This document shows, piece by piece, positions 48,986 through 62,056 of a stretch of 64,000 bases of DNA (position 1 is its first letter; the number at the start of each line of letters is the position of its first letter). A model generated the notes under the pieces. The model had not been told where the DNA came from. It saw nothing but the letters and a program-made list of their open reading frames with translations, and did no database searches. The stretch is from Apostichopus japonicus. Its lineage: Eukaryota > Echinodermata > Holothuroidea > Aspidochirotida > Stichopodidae. A program made the translations under genes and the position numbers. The stretch covers positions 6,632,714 to 6,696,713 of the forward strand of contig NC_092567.1 in the NCBI RefSeq assembly GCF_037975245.1. Reading direction: 5' to 3'.

Positions 48986-49514
48986 CAGACCTAATCTGTT
49001 TGACCCCAAAATATGGAGAATAACATTTTTCAGGGCCAAAAACCGGGAGAATTTATAAGGGAAAATAGGGAGGTTGGTCATTTTCAACTGAAATTATATA
49101 AATACTCCTAAATAAATAGTCTACAGTACCGCTCATGTATAACTGGACATGTGTACGCGCACAGGATCGTATAAACAAGTACAATCGCGTATAAAATCGT
49201 TGACAAACAAATTGCCGCGTAGACACCTCGTATAATCCCTGTACGAGTTTATACGCAGGTTATGCTATTGTGCTCAATGAATAGGGGTTAAAGTCGCCGA
49301 AAGAATTAGTGAGATGTTTGAAACAGCCGTTTCTTAAATCGTAGTTTAAGACGTGATATTCACCTAGCATCGAAGAGGACGCAGGTAAAGTGTGTGCCGG
49401 CATAGAACTTAACTGTTTTTTTTTTGTCGTACACAAGTAGCCTACATGCGAACTGCACACATTCGGTACGCCGCATGTACAAACAAGTGACAACTTGTGT
49501 TTATTAAACTTGTG
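48986..49514. other. Stretch between copy A and transposon copy 3
   Basis: No supported feature. Contains short palindromic TATACGCG-like words around 49160-49260 and a T-run near 49413. Confidence 0.4.
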
Positions 49515-49985
49515 CAGGCGCGTATCCAGGGGGGGGCATTGGGGGCGCGCGCCCCCGGGTAAGAAAGAGAGGAGAGAAAAAAAGAGAGAATAAAAAAGGA
49601 AAAAAAAGAGGGGGAAAAAGAGAGAAAAAAGGAGAAAAGGAGGGAACAGAAGAAAAACGCCAAAGACACCGGGAAAAGAGAGAGGAACAGTGACATAATT
49701 ACAGCGCTGATCCATATTATATACAGTACACAGGGTAGCCAGTGGCGTATCAAGGATTTCGGAAGGGGCATGCGCCTCGGCCTACCCCTTACACCGACAA
49801 CTCCAATTTTGACGTTTCCATTTTCCCTCTCTCACTAATGTATATACTCTATATGGTATATCATATTACCCACGTGTGTGTATGGACGCCTTAAACAGTT
49901 GTACAATTGTGCTATGAAAAAAACTGTGGCTGGTCTCGAACTCGGCCGAGTCGTTGGGGAACATGGCGCATTTCGGTATTAGACC
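49515..49985 (+). mobile_element. Transposon with CAGGCGCGTATCCAGG end, copy 3 (truncated)
   Basis: Starts CAGGCGCGTATCCAGG and follows copy 2 (29032 onward) through the GA-rich tract and the GTTTCCATTTT region to GGCGCATTTCGG. There the match stops and the sequence becomes unrelated. It has lost the right two-thirds including the hairpin module. Confidence 0.85.
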
Positions 49986-50344
49986 AGAATCTATATGCGA
50001 ACTGCACTATACATGTGTTCTTCGATGCAACACTGCCATCCACAGATAAAATGTAATACACTCCAACCTGAATGCTAATTGTTACCCCAAATCTAGTACC
50101 GTAACTCATACAATTAATCTAAAAATAAATTTTGCATGAGATTTGAGAATTGAGCACATTTCCTGTGAATATCATGTAGTTGACCCAAAGGCGTATCATT
50201 GCCGGGGCGGGGGCTGACGCACCCATCACTTCTTGAGATTGTTCCCATCTGCATGAAAACGTGCGACTCACAACCCTATGCCCACCCCTCTAATCGCTTC
50301 CCGATGACATGCTATACAATACGAGAATTATTACTGTTGACATT

Positions 50345-50935
50345 GTTAGGCGTGACTTCTCCTAAAGACGTTTGAAATGACGAGATGAAAGTATGTTGGT
50401 ATTTCAACATTAATCAGAAAATTTCTAAATTATACACTTGGATAAAAGTCGGGGAGGGGTGGGAGGGGGCAATGTTCTATTCAGCTGAGAAGAAGGCCAC
50501 TGCTACAAGTGTAAACCCCTCCCGGCCCGCTCCAATCCCCCCCTTACGACTTTACAAAAACATTGTTCATAGGCAAAACTGCATGGTGTATGGAGCCAAT
50601 TTTTGACCTAATTGGTGGTCTAATTATGCCTCGGGGTGCACCAGTTAACATCAATTATCAATTTTCAAAAAGAATTCAGGGACGGGGCTACTGAGATTTG
50701 CCTTCAACAAGCCAATGACCACACCTCAGCCATTTTTAAATTCTCTGGTCTTTCCATAATAGTGCAGGACCTACCTAAGTCAGTTGGGATTTGTTACCCC
50801 CCCCCCCTTTGAAATCCTATTTTAAAATGGGGGTTGAGAAGGGGTCCCATTCTCCTAGTCCTGCAAACCGATTTCAAGTAGTAGATAACCTATGCATCTG
50901 CCATTAAAATGTGGTACATGGCTACATGAAGGTAT
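50345..50935. repeat. Repeat block, copy 1 (partner at 63085-63640)
   Basis: Starts near GACGTTTGAAATGACGAGAT and runs to ACATGGCTACATGAAGGTA. The partner is in the same orientation and very similar, apart from differing lengths of the G- and C-runs. It lies just before segmental copy B and recurs just before the window end, which suggests a longer repeating organisation. Confidence 0.85.
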
Positions 50936-53604
50936 ACTGTGTACCTCTTTGCAGATACAAATACTAGTCATTGTTTTTAGTACATTTTGTTAGTTCTACA
51001 CAATGAAACAAATGGTATCATAAAAAAAAGCATTTGATGTTATTTATAGAACTAGTTCGGCAAGATGTCCTTACATACATATGGCCTGTAGATTTGATCA
51101 AAAGTATGCAGCACAACCCATAACAATTTCACAAACTGACTGTTGAGAAATTAGTATGTAAAGACTCACCAAAGTTATGTCATCAGTGATGTGTTCCCAC
51201 TTGCTTTTTTCTTTCATTTTCTTGGAGGAAATGTACCAAAGAAATGTTGAAAATGGTATCACCTGGAGGTGAAAGAGAAAATACAAAATAACTCAACTTT
51301 CCATTCAATAAATTTATCAATGTGAAAATTCATCAGGTCTGTGATCATTTTTGTAACAGAAATCAACGTCTTTCCTTGTGTCTTATTAATAAGCATATAT
51401 GAATATTTTATAGAGCTGTATTCTCAGGGCAGCATATATTTTGTTTTCTATTTCTGTTTTTATCTTTGGGTTTGTTGGACTGACATAGCTAACAGCACAG
51501 GACTAATATCATTATTCAAAGCACCTTTGCCTTTATCTTAAAACTGCTATTTAAGAATATGTTTTGCATCTGAGGTAATCAATACAGTCAGTTATTTACA
51601 ACACTTGAAGTGGTAACTGATCAACTCCATGTTACGTCCTAAGAGTTGTGAAGCCAACCCCCCCCCCCCCCCCAAATAAAAGACATATTTGGAAAATTGC
51701 TGGAATATTTCTAACAAATTTGTGAGCTATCTTCCACAGTACTGCAACAGAAAATATATGTAGAAAGCATATGTGCTGGAGTTTCCTGGAAATATCTCTT
51801 AAACGGCCAGTATTATAACTGAAGTGCAAATAATGTACATCTTATACAGAACACATTAAGAGAATCCTTTAACACTGTTGACCAATGGCTAAGAATGGAA
51901 TTCTGAATTACTTTGGTTTTTACTCTGAGGACATGCATAGGGTCCAGAAGGTTCATGCATGTTTTGTATTACTGACTGACAACAACATATCCACACATTA
52001 CAGTAAACCCACTAAAGACTTCCATTTGAAATCCCTTAGTATATAGCTCATGGACAAATGACATAAAACCTAGATTATCTTCAGATTTAAATTTCACATC
52101 AATTTTATTGGGTTTTAGATGTACTGAGAGGGGAAGGGTAAGAAAGGTTAGGATGGAAACAGAGAAATGATTCCTGTTAGTCATTCTACATGGTTCTAAC
52201 TTAGTGTGGGTATGGTTCTAACTTAGTGTGTGTATGGGTCTCATTTTGTGTGCAGTGACAATATTTAATTGTTAGGGCACATGCACTTATGAATTAAATT
52301 GATTGTTTATGAGCCTGCCATACATTTTACTGGCTATTATTTGTGGAAGTTAGGCTGACAATCCAGAGGAGTCTGGCTGCGCTGTTAAGACTGATTACTA
52401 CCCTTACCTGCCACTCAACGCTATGACACACTGATAAATTAGAAGGGATCAAGTCATCTGAATATTTTGTTCCTTAATTTATGATGAATACACAAAACAA
52501 AATATGGACCCAGTACACTAAGCACATACACCTCTTTGTGTACTTTTACACAATGGTAAGCAATACAATGTATGACATGCATTGCCTCATATATGGTGTA
52601 TGTAAGTTAGACTGAAGCCATTATCTTCTTCCCTAGGCCCTTAGGGAGTTTGCTGATCAAGCAAGATTCAAAACAATTACTGTTCCACCAGGATTAGGTA
52701 GTAACAAAATCACTTTCTACTTCAGAATCAAATCTAATTATAACTACAACCCAGCTTACCAGTCCTGCTATACTCTAAGTATACACTAATCATTACCATC
52801 AGCATATTGTAAGCCATTCTGTGCAAGATCCACATCATGTGACCCCCAAAGATCGTCTCAAGAAAGATTAATCCACATTTACCTAATGAGGAGATAAAGA
52901 CAAAGACAATAAGAATCATATCTGAACTAGATGTTTAATGCAAACGATAAAATCCCTTGTTTTTGAGTTTGCCTTTATAATATTTACTCAACAGTTATTC
53001 CATTGCTCACAGATACACAAGCTTATGCTAAAATGACTCAATAATTGCAAGTTCATTCATTTTATTGCAAGGCACTTTTATTTTAAAGTTGAATAATTTT
53101 TGGAAATTTATCCATAAAGAAAACAAAAGGCAACACTTGGTAACATGTTTGCAATCCTATGGATTAGACTAACTTGGTCAGCACACTTTCTAATTAGGTA
53201 CTTTTAACGTTGTTTGGTGCAGCAGGCCAATGAAGTTGTTCATCTTTGGGGCCATTCTCTGGAAAATGAAACTGGCATGAAAAAACTAAAGTGTTCATCA
53301 GGACCAGTTGCTATACTTTTTGTTTTAGAGGGATTCCTCAAGTTTTCTGTTTCATATTTTTTTCATTAAAATTACAACCATAACATACTAATTTGCATAA
53401 ATTTGCATTATTGTAAGTTTTAGCCAAAATTTGTAGTTTTTAACTGTATATTTGTTTTTTCTACATCAGTATCTAGAAATAATATTTCAGTTATCAACTA
53501 TCACATGGAGGCAGTTATACATGGGTTCATTTATTTCATTCCTAAAGCAGAGGTTCCTGATCTTCAATTCTTTGTTAATAATGGGTGCTAATTAGCATAA
53601 TTTT

Positions 53605-54405
53605 GATGTCACACACGTGACCAAAATAACGCAAAAGTTTTCGTAAAAAGTAACTGATGTGCCTTATGATGTCCACACTTGATATGCAACCGTTCTTGGT
53701 ACAGACTTTTAGTTTTGCAAAATATCCAGTCAAATAATTATTCTTACGATTAACTAATAGCCTCTAATTAGTCATCACACACATGGTCACGTGTGTGACA
53801 TTTATCAATGGAAATGCAGAATGTCACACACATGACCAAACAATGTCACACACGTGACCCTCCAAATCATGGCAGTAAAACTGTCTTAAAGTAATTCCTA
53901 TGGAATATCAACATTAGTGCTGTTCTTTGGTCATTACTAGAGTCACATTTGCACTGCAAAAATTGCATACTATGGACAGAAAATTCAGAATGTCACACAC
54001 GTGACCCAACAATGTCACACACGTGACCGGATTTTTTTAGCTTATGTAGTATTATGCTAATTTTAAAAAGTGAAATATTGAGGTGAAATGTCTTGTTAGA
54101 ATAGAAACACATTAAGGGAGAAACATGAGAAAGAAGGGTTAACCAGCCCTGTTAGAAACTGAGGAATTTGCCAATGTTTTTTTTGTGCAAAAAAGCCAGT
54201 ATCATTTCAGGTCACACACGTGACCGACCTTTATATAACCTCTGCCAGCACATGAATGTTCTGTATTTGGCTAAGCTATATGGTTTTGTAAAAGAGACCC
54301 CTAGTGCATAATTAAGTACTACAATCAACCCAACTTTCTTTACCTAAAAGTAGTTACTTAGTGGTAAAGTGCAAATCTCCCCATTTTTCGTCACACACGT
54401 GACCG
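53605..54405. promoter_or_regulatory. Cluster of GTCACACACGTGAC motifs, copy B
   Basis: About eight occurrences of the 16-bp motif, including ones at 53607, 53823, 53843, 53993, 54013, 54210 and 54389. The first replaces a different sequence in copy A, and the last lies in sequence absent from A. Confidence 0.55.
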
Positions 54406-57400
54406 AGAATGGCCCTTTGTATGAACACCAAATTTCTAATTCTATTACTTTGAAGTCAAGCAAAGGTAGGCCTAATTACTGGTCTAGATTGCTTTTTTCA
54501 AACTATCGGTATACAAGTGTGAAGCAGAAGCTGCTCTATTACATAAATGTTAGTGTTTTTGCTTTCACAACTTTCCCAGTAACTTCATTTCCAACTTTGC
54601 CAATATACAGCAACATGATGCACCCCCCCCCCCCACCCAAACACACTCTTATAACATAATTACTGAATTACACACTAACTTTAAGAACAGAAACATAATT
54701 CAAATGCATTAACGATTTCAGATGACATAACATGCTGAATCCTACAAGAACTTGTCATATTGTGTTGTACGATCTTCTGTGGTAGAATCATAAACTGTTG
54801 CTTGTCACAGTGCAATACTCAATACCTATCATTATCCTTGACAACTATTTAATATGATGGGATGGGTGGACCTTGCCATAAATTACATAATATCCACTCA
54901 ACCTGGAGACGGTGACAATAGAAAGCTTTTATTAGCATTATATGCCCACACAGGAATGAAACGGTTACATAATGAAACAATGGATGTCTAATGACCATTA
55001 AAATTGGTCAGATTTGAAAGATTAGAGATGTACTTGGCATCAGAATTTCATCTTCTTGAAACCTACAGTTATGGTAAAATTTGTAGAGATGATGCTACAA
55101 TTAGAGAAACACTGAATAAAAGAGGTCTCACAAAATCCCTAAGACACAACCTTTAGCAGTGTTCTAACTAGATTGTTCATATGTTATGTCTTGTTTTGCA
55201 GTGATTGCAATTGATGGGGGTTGGGTGCTGGATGATAGACTTTCCGGTGGGGAAATTTCCCTTGAGGGATCATCTGATATGTCATGGAGTAAAAACATCC
55301 AATTAAAAACTTGTATTCTCATGGAGGAGGGGGAGGGGTGGGTGGGGTAAGAATCAGGTGGTGGACCATACAATCATTACCCTGCTCATGTAAACTGTAC
55401 ACATTTCTTCCAAGAGCTGTAATCCGGAATTGAAACTGGTAAATCCCTAAATAGGCTGATCTCAGTACTGAATAATTCCAGTTTACCTGATGATGAGAAA
55501 AAACAAAATACATTTGGTCATCAGTTATAATGTTATTATTCATGTAAATTGTCATCACCCAGTCGGCAAGTAGCAGAATTATATCTGTAACATTGTCAAA
55601 CACAGAACACCACTACTATAAACATATGGTATGCTACTGTAGTTTCAAAATAAATCACTCAGTTATATTTATAATAACAATGTAAAGAAACTAATGCAAC
55701 TAGAATACAAATCTATATACTGTACAAGATGCGTTCAAGGTCTCATAATGCTTCCCACAGTGTATACACAGCTCACCTAATACCAAACTAATTGAAATAT
55801 AAAGAAACATTAACTTGAAATTGAGACAAGCATTGAATCTTCAATACAAACTTTAAGCAATACCACTAGCAATCCAGACTGGTTTATATTCAATTGAGAA
55901 ACACAAGTAATAACAATGCAACCCTGAAAACAGATGGAGCCTGAAGAAAACATGATGACTGTTTCGGTCACATAGTTTAGGAACCATTGGTTCACTGTAC
56001 TGTCTAGAGGTTGATGAATTTGTAGGATTTCGGAAATGATGACATTGTACTATAATTGACTGAGTTAAAGTACATATTTTTCTATCTGCAGACTTTGACA
56101 TATAGTTGTTATTTCATAACATGTTGTTCGGTGCAGTCCTGTTGTGAGAGGGTGAGGGTTGGGTGGAGGCTACAGTTGTACGTCAGCTAAGTGCCCAGTG
56201 AAATATGTGATAAAGAATGATATACTTTTAACTTTGGATAAACAAAGACTTAAAAAAAGTGGATCTGGTGACACAACTGTGCATGGAACTGTGCCTGGCT
56301 CTCTATGTTACTGATTTTGCGTACACCTTATTTGAATGATGCTTCTTTAGCCTCACAAGATGTGATTGTGAATCTTAGAACTGGTGTGCGACAGTTTATC
56401 AGGAGTTTGGCTAAAATTAACAAAGAAGTAGGAAAGGAGATACAAACCCAACAATAATCTTCAGCTGATATGATAGACATCTTTGAGATGAATAATAAAG
56501 GTGGAGTTGATTTGCATTGTACTGTCCAACTTTATATTTCAAATCCTATTTCCAATATTTAAGCAAATGCTAAAAACAGTAATCTCTACTGTACTACAGT
56601 CAATAAATATCATAACAAACATAACACATTAAATTTCAAGATTATATCCATAGTTGTGTGACATATGTGTGACCTACCTAAATTAATCAAGGTGTTCTTG
56701 TTTGATGGAGTGTTCATTACAAATACTTCTAACACAAAGCTCAGCAATACAGACTTAGTTGACTTCTTTAATGTTTCTACAGCATTATGGAATATCTAAA
56801 ATGGTATTTCAAGTTTTTTTTATTTTAATCTGAAGAAAATAAATACCTACACAGAAGACATATTTGTAGGTAACCCAAGCTACTTTCATATAAACCAACA
56901 AGTTGTCTTCCAGTTTTACAATTCTGGGAGTGTCAGGAGTTCTAGAAGACTTTATTCATATGAGCCTAGAAGGCAATTTTTATTTCAGTTTGGCAAATGG
57001 TAAAATGTACCAGAGGGTGTTGAGGTAGCTATTGTGTCATACTGTAGCAAGGTCATTACAAACATACCAAGTGCTGGATTAATCCAGCAAGAATCCGATC
57101 GTTTTAATGTCCTTACTAGGGCGTAATCCTGTCAATTGTATTTTGAGAAGATGAGTTAAAACTTTATATACATTATTTTAGTGAGAGTGAATGGAGATAA
57201 AAGAGTATTCCTCGATCTGCGACGCTATCCATAAAATCTACCACACATCTTTGAAACGTTATCAATACTGTTCAACACTTACCATTAATGTGATTACCAT
57301 CACATGGAGGAAATATCAGATGATGAACCATTCATTGTCCTTGTCAACACAGTATGAACGTGACTTCCATCAAAAACTGGTAACTACAGGTGGAATAGGT

Positions 57401-58688
57401 GATCCCCTAACAGCTCGCTTCATAATTAACCTAATGAAGAGAAAAGAAAGTGATGTGAATGAGATTTAAGTCCTAATTATAGGAGACATTGAGAATGTCA
57501 GTCAGAAATAGTCTCTGGCTAACTACCATGTACATGAACAATCACAGAGAAAAAAATACAGAGGAAGGAAAGTACAGTTCAGTTTCCAATAACCAGGTAT
57601 TAAGTGTAAAAACAATTAGCCAGTTAAGCATCAAACTTGAACCGGGTTGTCCGTTGTTTAGTGGAAGTGGCACATAAAGGTGTGGTGCAGTGATATGAAT
57701 GAGCTCCCAAAGGAGAGTCCAACCTCACACGAACCCAACCATGCATGGTTTGGGCTTGACTGAGAAATTTGTGAGATTTCGCACCTCTCTTTCGTATTGA
57801 GGACAGAATGTCTTTTGAATTTCCACTCATTAGGAGATACTGTAATTGTATCTAATTTAGTGTGTCAGCTTTGGTGGATGTGTTTTCATAATATTTTTCT
57901 TTATTTAATGGCACCAGGCCCTCGAGACTGCATTGGCTACATTGACCTAGTTACACCATTCTCGGGGGGAAGGGGGGTCTCTTTCTAGATTTTAGATCAC
58001 CAAAGGTTTATAAAGTACCCTGTTCAGCTGGTCAATAGCCATACAATATGGTTAGTTCTTTCTACAAATTTGGCAGATGAAGACACTTATAACCTCAAAA
58101 TTTTGAGTTAAAAGTTTTGAGAGATGAAAAAGTCAAAATTTTGACTTTCGAGGTGAAAATCTTGAGATAAAAATTCCAAATATTGAGAAAGCAAATTCCA
58201 AATTTTGAAATTTGGGGACACTTATATATTTTCTTAAGCTACCGTACTTAGTTGCCGAAGTAAGATCAGTCTTGAGACCAATTAGATTTCTTAAATCCAA
58301 CTGCAGTGACTGGCTCAGCAATGTTTAAAAATTAAACAAGCATAAGTGACAATTCTTTATTCACAGCCGTACATTCTCAGATTAGTAGGAAGTATTTCCA
58401 ATTGTGTTTATAGTGTTTATAGTGGCTGGACTTACAAGGGTAATGCAAAGCTCTCCAAATCTTCAGTACAGTGTTTTCACATAGTTTCTGGAATCTGCAT
58501 TTTGAGCACATGAGGACATGTCAGTAATAGAAATACTTAATCTGATTTTACTCTGTGGAATATATAGCTGAGCCCTGGCCGGGTGCTGGGGGCTTCAGAA
58601 GAGCTCTGTTACATCTCTTCTACTTCATGTCCTCTTGTACTAAGTATGAAGCATGTAAATACATGTTAGAGAGAAAAATGTAATTTCT

Positions 58689-58800
58689 ATGAAGTATAAA
58701 TCTAAGCCCTGGTGGGAGTCCCTGGGGACTTTAGCTGAGGCATTTTCACTTTTCAGATATTTAATGTTCTCTGATAGTGATTTTGCAGACCAAGTGGAGC
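58689..58800 (+). CDS. Candidate coding stretch, unknown gene (copy B)
   Basis: Open frame reading KPWWESLGTLAEAFSLFRYL, conserved at about 48564-48670 in copy A with few changes. It runs into a G-run (58806-58820), where the copies diverge. No splice borders are clear. Confidence 0.22.
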
Positions 58801-58964
58801 CTATGGGGGAGGGGGGGGGGGCAAGTGCTCACCACCCTAATGCCAGTGCCTGTATATGTTTGAATATGTTTATGTTAAATGGTAGTTAGCTCTCAAATAT
58901 GCAAGGAAGACATGTTATCACGACATGATATTGATAAAGAGTGGCAGGGAAATTTAAATTCCTT

Positions 58965-59134
58965 AACCATGCTTGCTAGCCATCAGTTTGGTGAATCAAG
59001 TCACAACAACCAGATTTACTTCATTCTTACCATTCCTATGGAACTCTGTGCATCAAGAAGTGTAGGATACTGGAAGAAGCTTGATAGGTTCATAGGTCCT
59101 GATCTCCTCTATCAAGTACAGTCTCTGTCTTCAT
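58965..59134 (+). CDS. Candidate terminal exon, unknown gene (copy B)
   Basis: CATGCTTGCTAG precedes a frame reading NNQIYFILTIPMELCASRSV, then GYWKKLDRFIGPDLLYQVQS and a stop. In copy A the same frame has a TAA in place of GAA and then departs. Composition is protein-like; family unknown. Confidence 0.3.
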
Positions 59135-59521
59135 AATTACTAGAGGGTTTCTTCCTACCGTTGAATTATTACATCATGGAGCCGTCAGACTGAGCCTCAG
59201 TGATTTCTAAATCAAAAGTGAAACACTAAACATGAAATCAAATTAGTTATTCAGATATTTTTAGACTTCAGAAACAAAAGTATACTCACTTACAAAGAAA
59301 ACCCATGGTAGCAGTTCCACTTTGATCCAATCATTGATCATTTTATGTTAGTGATTAGTGTTTGGTTTCTGAAGCTTTTTGAAAGTTCTTAGGAACTTTT
59401 GCATTCAGATAGCAACGTGACACTACAGCAGTCTTTGTGAGCAATCAACTTTACATGTTAGTTGTAAAAGACCCCTACACCTTTAGTAAGTAAATTATGT
59501 AAAGTGCATATTTGATTTGTG

Positions 59522-59745
59522 ATATTGAAGCTAAAGATACGTCAATAGGAACTGAGCATTACCAGCACAAACCCTGGAAATTCTGGATATGTTCCAATAA
59601 TGGGTTGTCTTTGACCAGCAAGGGAAGTCTAAAGCACTGCAGTATTATGGGTGACAAACTACAAAAATGTTTGTATATGATATGGGATATTGAATCTCAA
59701 TCTCTGGAAAACCTTGCACTTCATTTGACCTTTACTCACTGGCAG
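59522..59745 (+). CDS. Candidate exon downstream of copy B
   Basis: Open frame including KPWKFWICSNNGLSLTSKGS and MIWDIESQSLENLALHLTFT, closed by GGCAG followed by GTTAGT, a reasonable donor. The acceptor side is unclear. Not duplicated in copy A. No recognised domain. Confidence 0.3.
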
Positions 59746-59835
59746 GTTAGTACTTAAATCTACAATATGCCAGGAGAGGAAACAACTCCAGAGTACTTTA
59801 AGAGTAGGTTTTTATGACTACATAGTTTGAATAAA

Positions 59836-60119
59836 GGCCGTGGCTATTCTTACGACTAGTCATAACAATTATTTATAAACTATTCTTACGACATCGGCGA
59901 ATTCATGCGAATTAAAAGTAAATAAAGCAACTGCGCATGTAGTAGGGGTAACCCTAACCCTAACACTCAATCCAACCCTTACCCTAAACCTAACCCTAAC
60001 CGGAAATTATTGTTTCTCCTGGTCTTAAAAAAAGTACTCCTAGTCGTAAAAATAGCAACTGTGCATGCGCAAAAGGGTATTATTGTTACAACTAGTCGTA
60101 AGAATATTTAGCCACTTTG
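59836..60119. mobile_element. MITE with inverted ends carrying telomere-like repeats
   Basis: GTGGCTATTCTTACGACTAG near the left end is complementary to CTAGTCGTAAGAAT...TAGCCAC at the right, with a 3- to 4-base gap. A second inner pair is GCAACTGCGCATG and GCAACTGTGCATGCGC. TTGAATAAA occurs on both sides (59827-59835 and 60120-60128), a possible 9-bp target duplication if the ends include GGCC and TTTG. Confidence 0.7.
59949..60000. repeat. Interstitial telomere-like repeat (CCCTAA)n
   Basis: About eight CCCTAA words, some degenerate (CACTCAATCCAA in the middle), equivalent to TTAGGG on the other strand. It sits in the centre of the MITE. Confidence 0.85.
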
Positions 60120-60128
60120 TTGAATAAA

Positions 60129-60770
60129 ACCTTTCAGATACAGTAGTTGGATGATCTCGCAAATGTAGAACACTTCCTCAATAAACTACTGTGATCAGTA
60201 TTCTGAGGGAGGAAACCCTCTCCTTCAACTTGTAACCAACTAACAGGCTAGCATCACCATATTTCAGCTAGTCCTACATTGTGCTGATCCTAGGACACGC
60301 TTTATGCTGGCATTGCGAACTTTTGAATGTTGTCATTAAAACCATTGGACTAGGCCATCGTTAGGCTGCACTTTTCTTATATGACTAAAGAAGACATAAC
60401 TTCAACGTTATGATGTCCCTGTCCTTGTAGGTACATAGCCTAACAATATGAAAGGAAAACACGACATACATTTCTTCTTTGGCAATTGCAATATACTTAG
60501 TCTGTTTCTTTCAGTATCACCATCTGGAATATATTGCAGTATCTTCATATTAATAAGCCAGTACTGTAGCTTCAGGGAATCACGTTAAACAAACAGAGAA
60601 GTACAAGTTGTACAACCATACAACCGTTCTTCAAACGCTGCTTTACACTGTGTCGTTGGTTTGTTTAGATTTTGAAGATGAGACTTGTTCAAGTCGTTTC
60701 ATTGGCCACGAGGGAAATACCCCTCTTTTTTCAGATAAATGATCAATCTTCCAATTCAAATAATAGCAAT
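60129..60770. other. Stretch without supported features
   Basis: AT-rich sequence between the telomere-repeat MITE and the large hAT element. Nothing recognised. Confidence 0.4.
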
Positions 60771-61366
60771 CAGTGGCGTAGCTACGGGGGGCGTGGGGGC
60801 GACAGCCCCCCATGAAAGCTCGTCGCCCCCCAGTCGCCCCCCCCCCACTGGGATTTTGGGTGTCGAAAAAAAATTACATGTGCGAAAAAAAATTATATCA
60901 TTGGTCTGAATGGTCTCGAATCTCCATGATGACCACTCATGAACGACCCTTCGACCGCGGACCGGCAGTAGGCTATAGTTGCTGAAAACCTGACGTGACA
61001 TAGCTCATAGGCCGAGAAGTCTACAGTAGTCGCACTGTACTGAAAACGCATGTTAACGACCGTCGAATAATATAATTCTTGCTCTACAAGACTACAGAAC
61101 ACATAATGTTTACTACTGAATCTGTGTGTTCGACTGTTCGGGCAAACTTTGCCTTTGTCACTCTTTTTTTTAAATATCCATAATCCCTAACATGCAAATA
61201 AATACTAATACAAACAGCCTATCATTATCTTGTAACCAGTGCGTATTAACTGATCAAACAAGCTAGTGAGCAATACTATACCCTTATAGAAAGGTGGTCT
61301 CCAGGTACTTGAATGCCAAAGAAGATGTTAATAGGTAAAAAATGCTGACATCATACACATGTTTCT

Positions 61367-61507
61367 CACATCATTGCTCGCGTCATTGCCTCAATACCCT
61401 GTTACATTTTCAATCTGGTTTTCACTTCTGGGACGTACCCTGATGCTCTTAAAACCACTAACAACCAAATTTTCAAGAAAGGAGGCAACACTATCATTGA
61501 GAACTAC
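61367..61507 (+). pseudogene. Non-LTR retrotransposon reverse transcriptase fragment
   Basis: 47 codons read IIARVIASIPCYIFNLVFTS, then GTYPDALKTTNNQIFKKGGN and TIIENY. This matches the conserved N-terminal RT segment of LINEs, where ...FPDxLKxAxVxPIFKKGD... leads into ENYRPISLL. It breaks off exactly after ENY, where a C-run and the hAT-like fragment begin. No flanking LINE sequence is kept. Confidence 0.75.
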
Positions 61508-62056
61508 CCCCCCCCCCCCCGACGGACTCGAATGGACTGCTGGCGCCCTTTTCAGCTTTTTAAGCATGTTTTACTTCGCGATTATTGACTTTTTTATTTC
61601 ACTCTCATCTACCTATTGACATTTGTCACATTTTGTTGGTGTAGTTTACTGACAAAATGCTCTAACGTACGGCGGTATTTAATTTATCGGCACTTAATTC
61701 TGTTGTACGAAACCGTCTTTCCAAGAACTGTACGGGGTTTTCGATCTATTTTTTTCGAAAACATGAGCACTCACAAAGATACCACGGGGATTGTGATGAA
61801 GCGCATGTACTTTCAACACCCATATAAACTTCCACTTGTCACAAATGTCGATGACACATATTTATTCTTCGTTTACCTCCAATTAGCAAGGCCCGGAAAG
61901 AGTCATTTCCGGCAATCTAGGGAAAATCTTTACTCAAAAAAAAATCTGTACGCTCCGCGCCAACCTGTGGTGGCGCTCCGCTTAGATAGTGTCGAAAGCC
62001 CCCCTATAGGCCATTCTCGCCCCCCCCCCCGACCAATACCCCTAGCTCCGCCACTG
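61508..62056 (-). mobile_element. Longer relative of the 375-bp hAT MITE, left end lost
   Basis: Follows the 2258-2633 element from its C-run (GACGGACTC) to the terminal CTCCGCCACTG. It has about 200 extra bases (61640-61845) where the short family has only the TTGGCGATGACACC junction. The CAGTGGCGGA end on the left is missing. Hairpin module at 61885-61990. Confidence 0.8.

Larger units (their letters stand above)
50985..59095. repeat. Segmental duplication, copy B
   Basis: Partner of copy A. It lacks the composite insertion (join at 52524) and the 2.7-kb repeat (join near 58168). It has about 100 extra bases near 51440-51540 and about 480 extra bases at 54328-54805. The latter includes one more GTCACACACGTGAC motif and a C-run. 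It retains an open coding-like end (58965-59134) that is interrupted by a stop in copy A. Confidence 0.93.
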
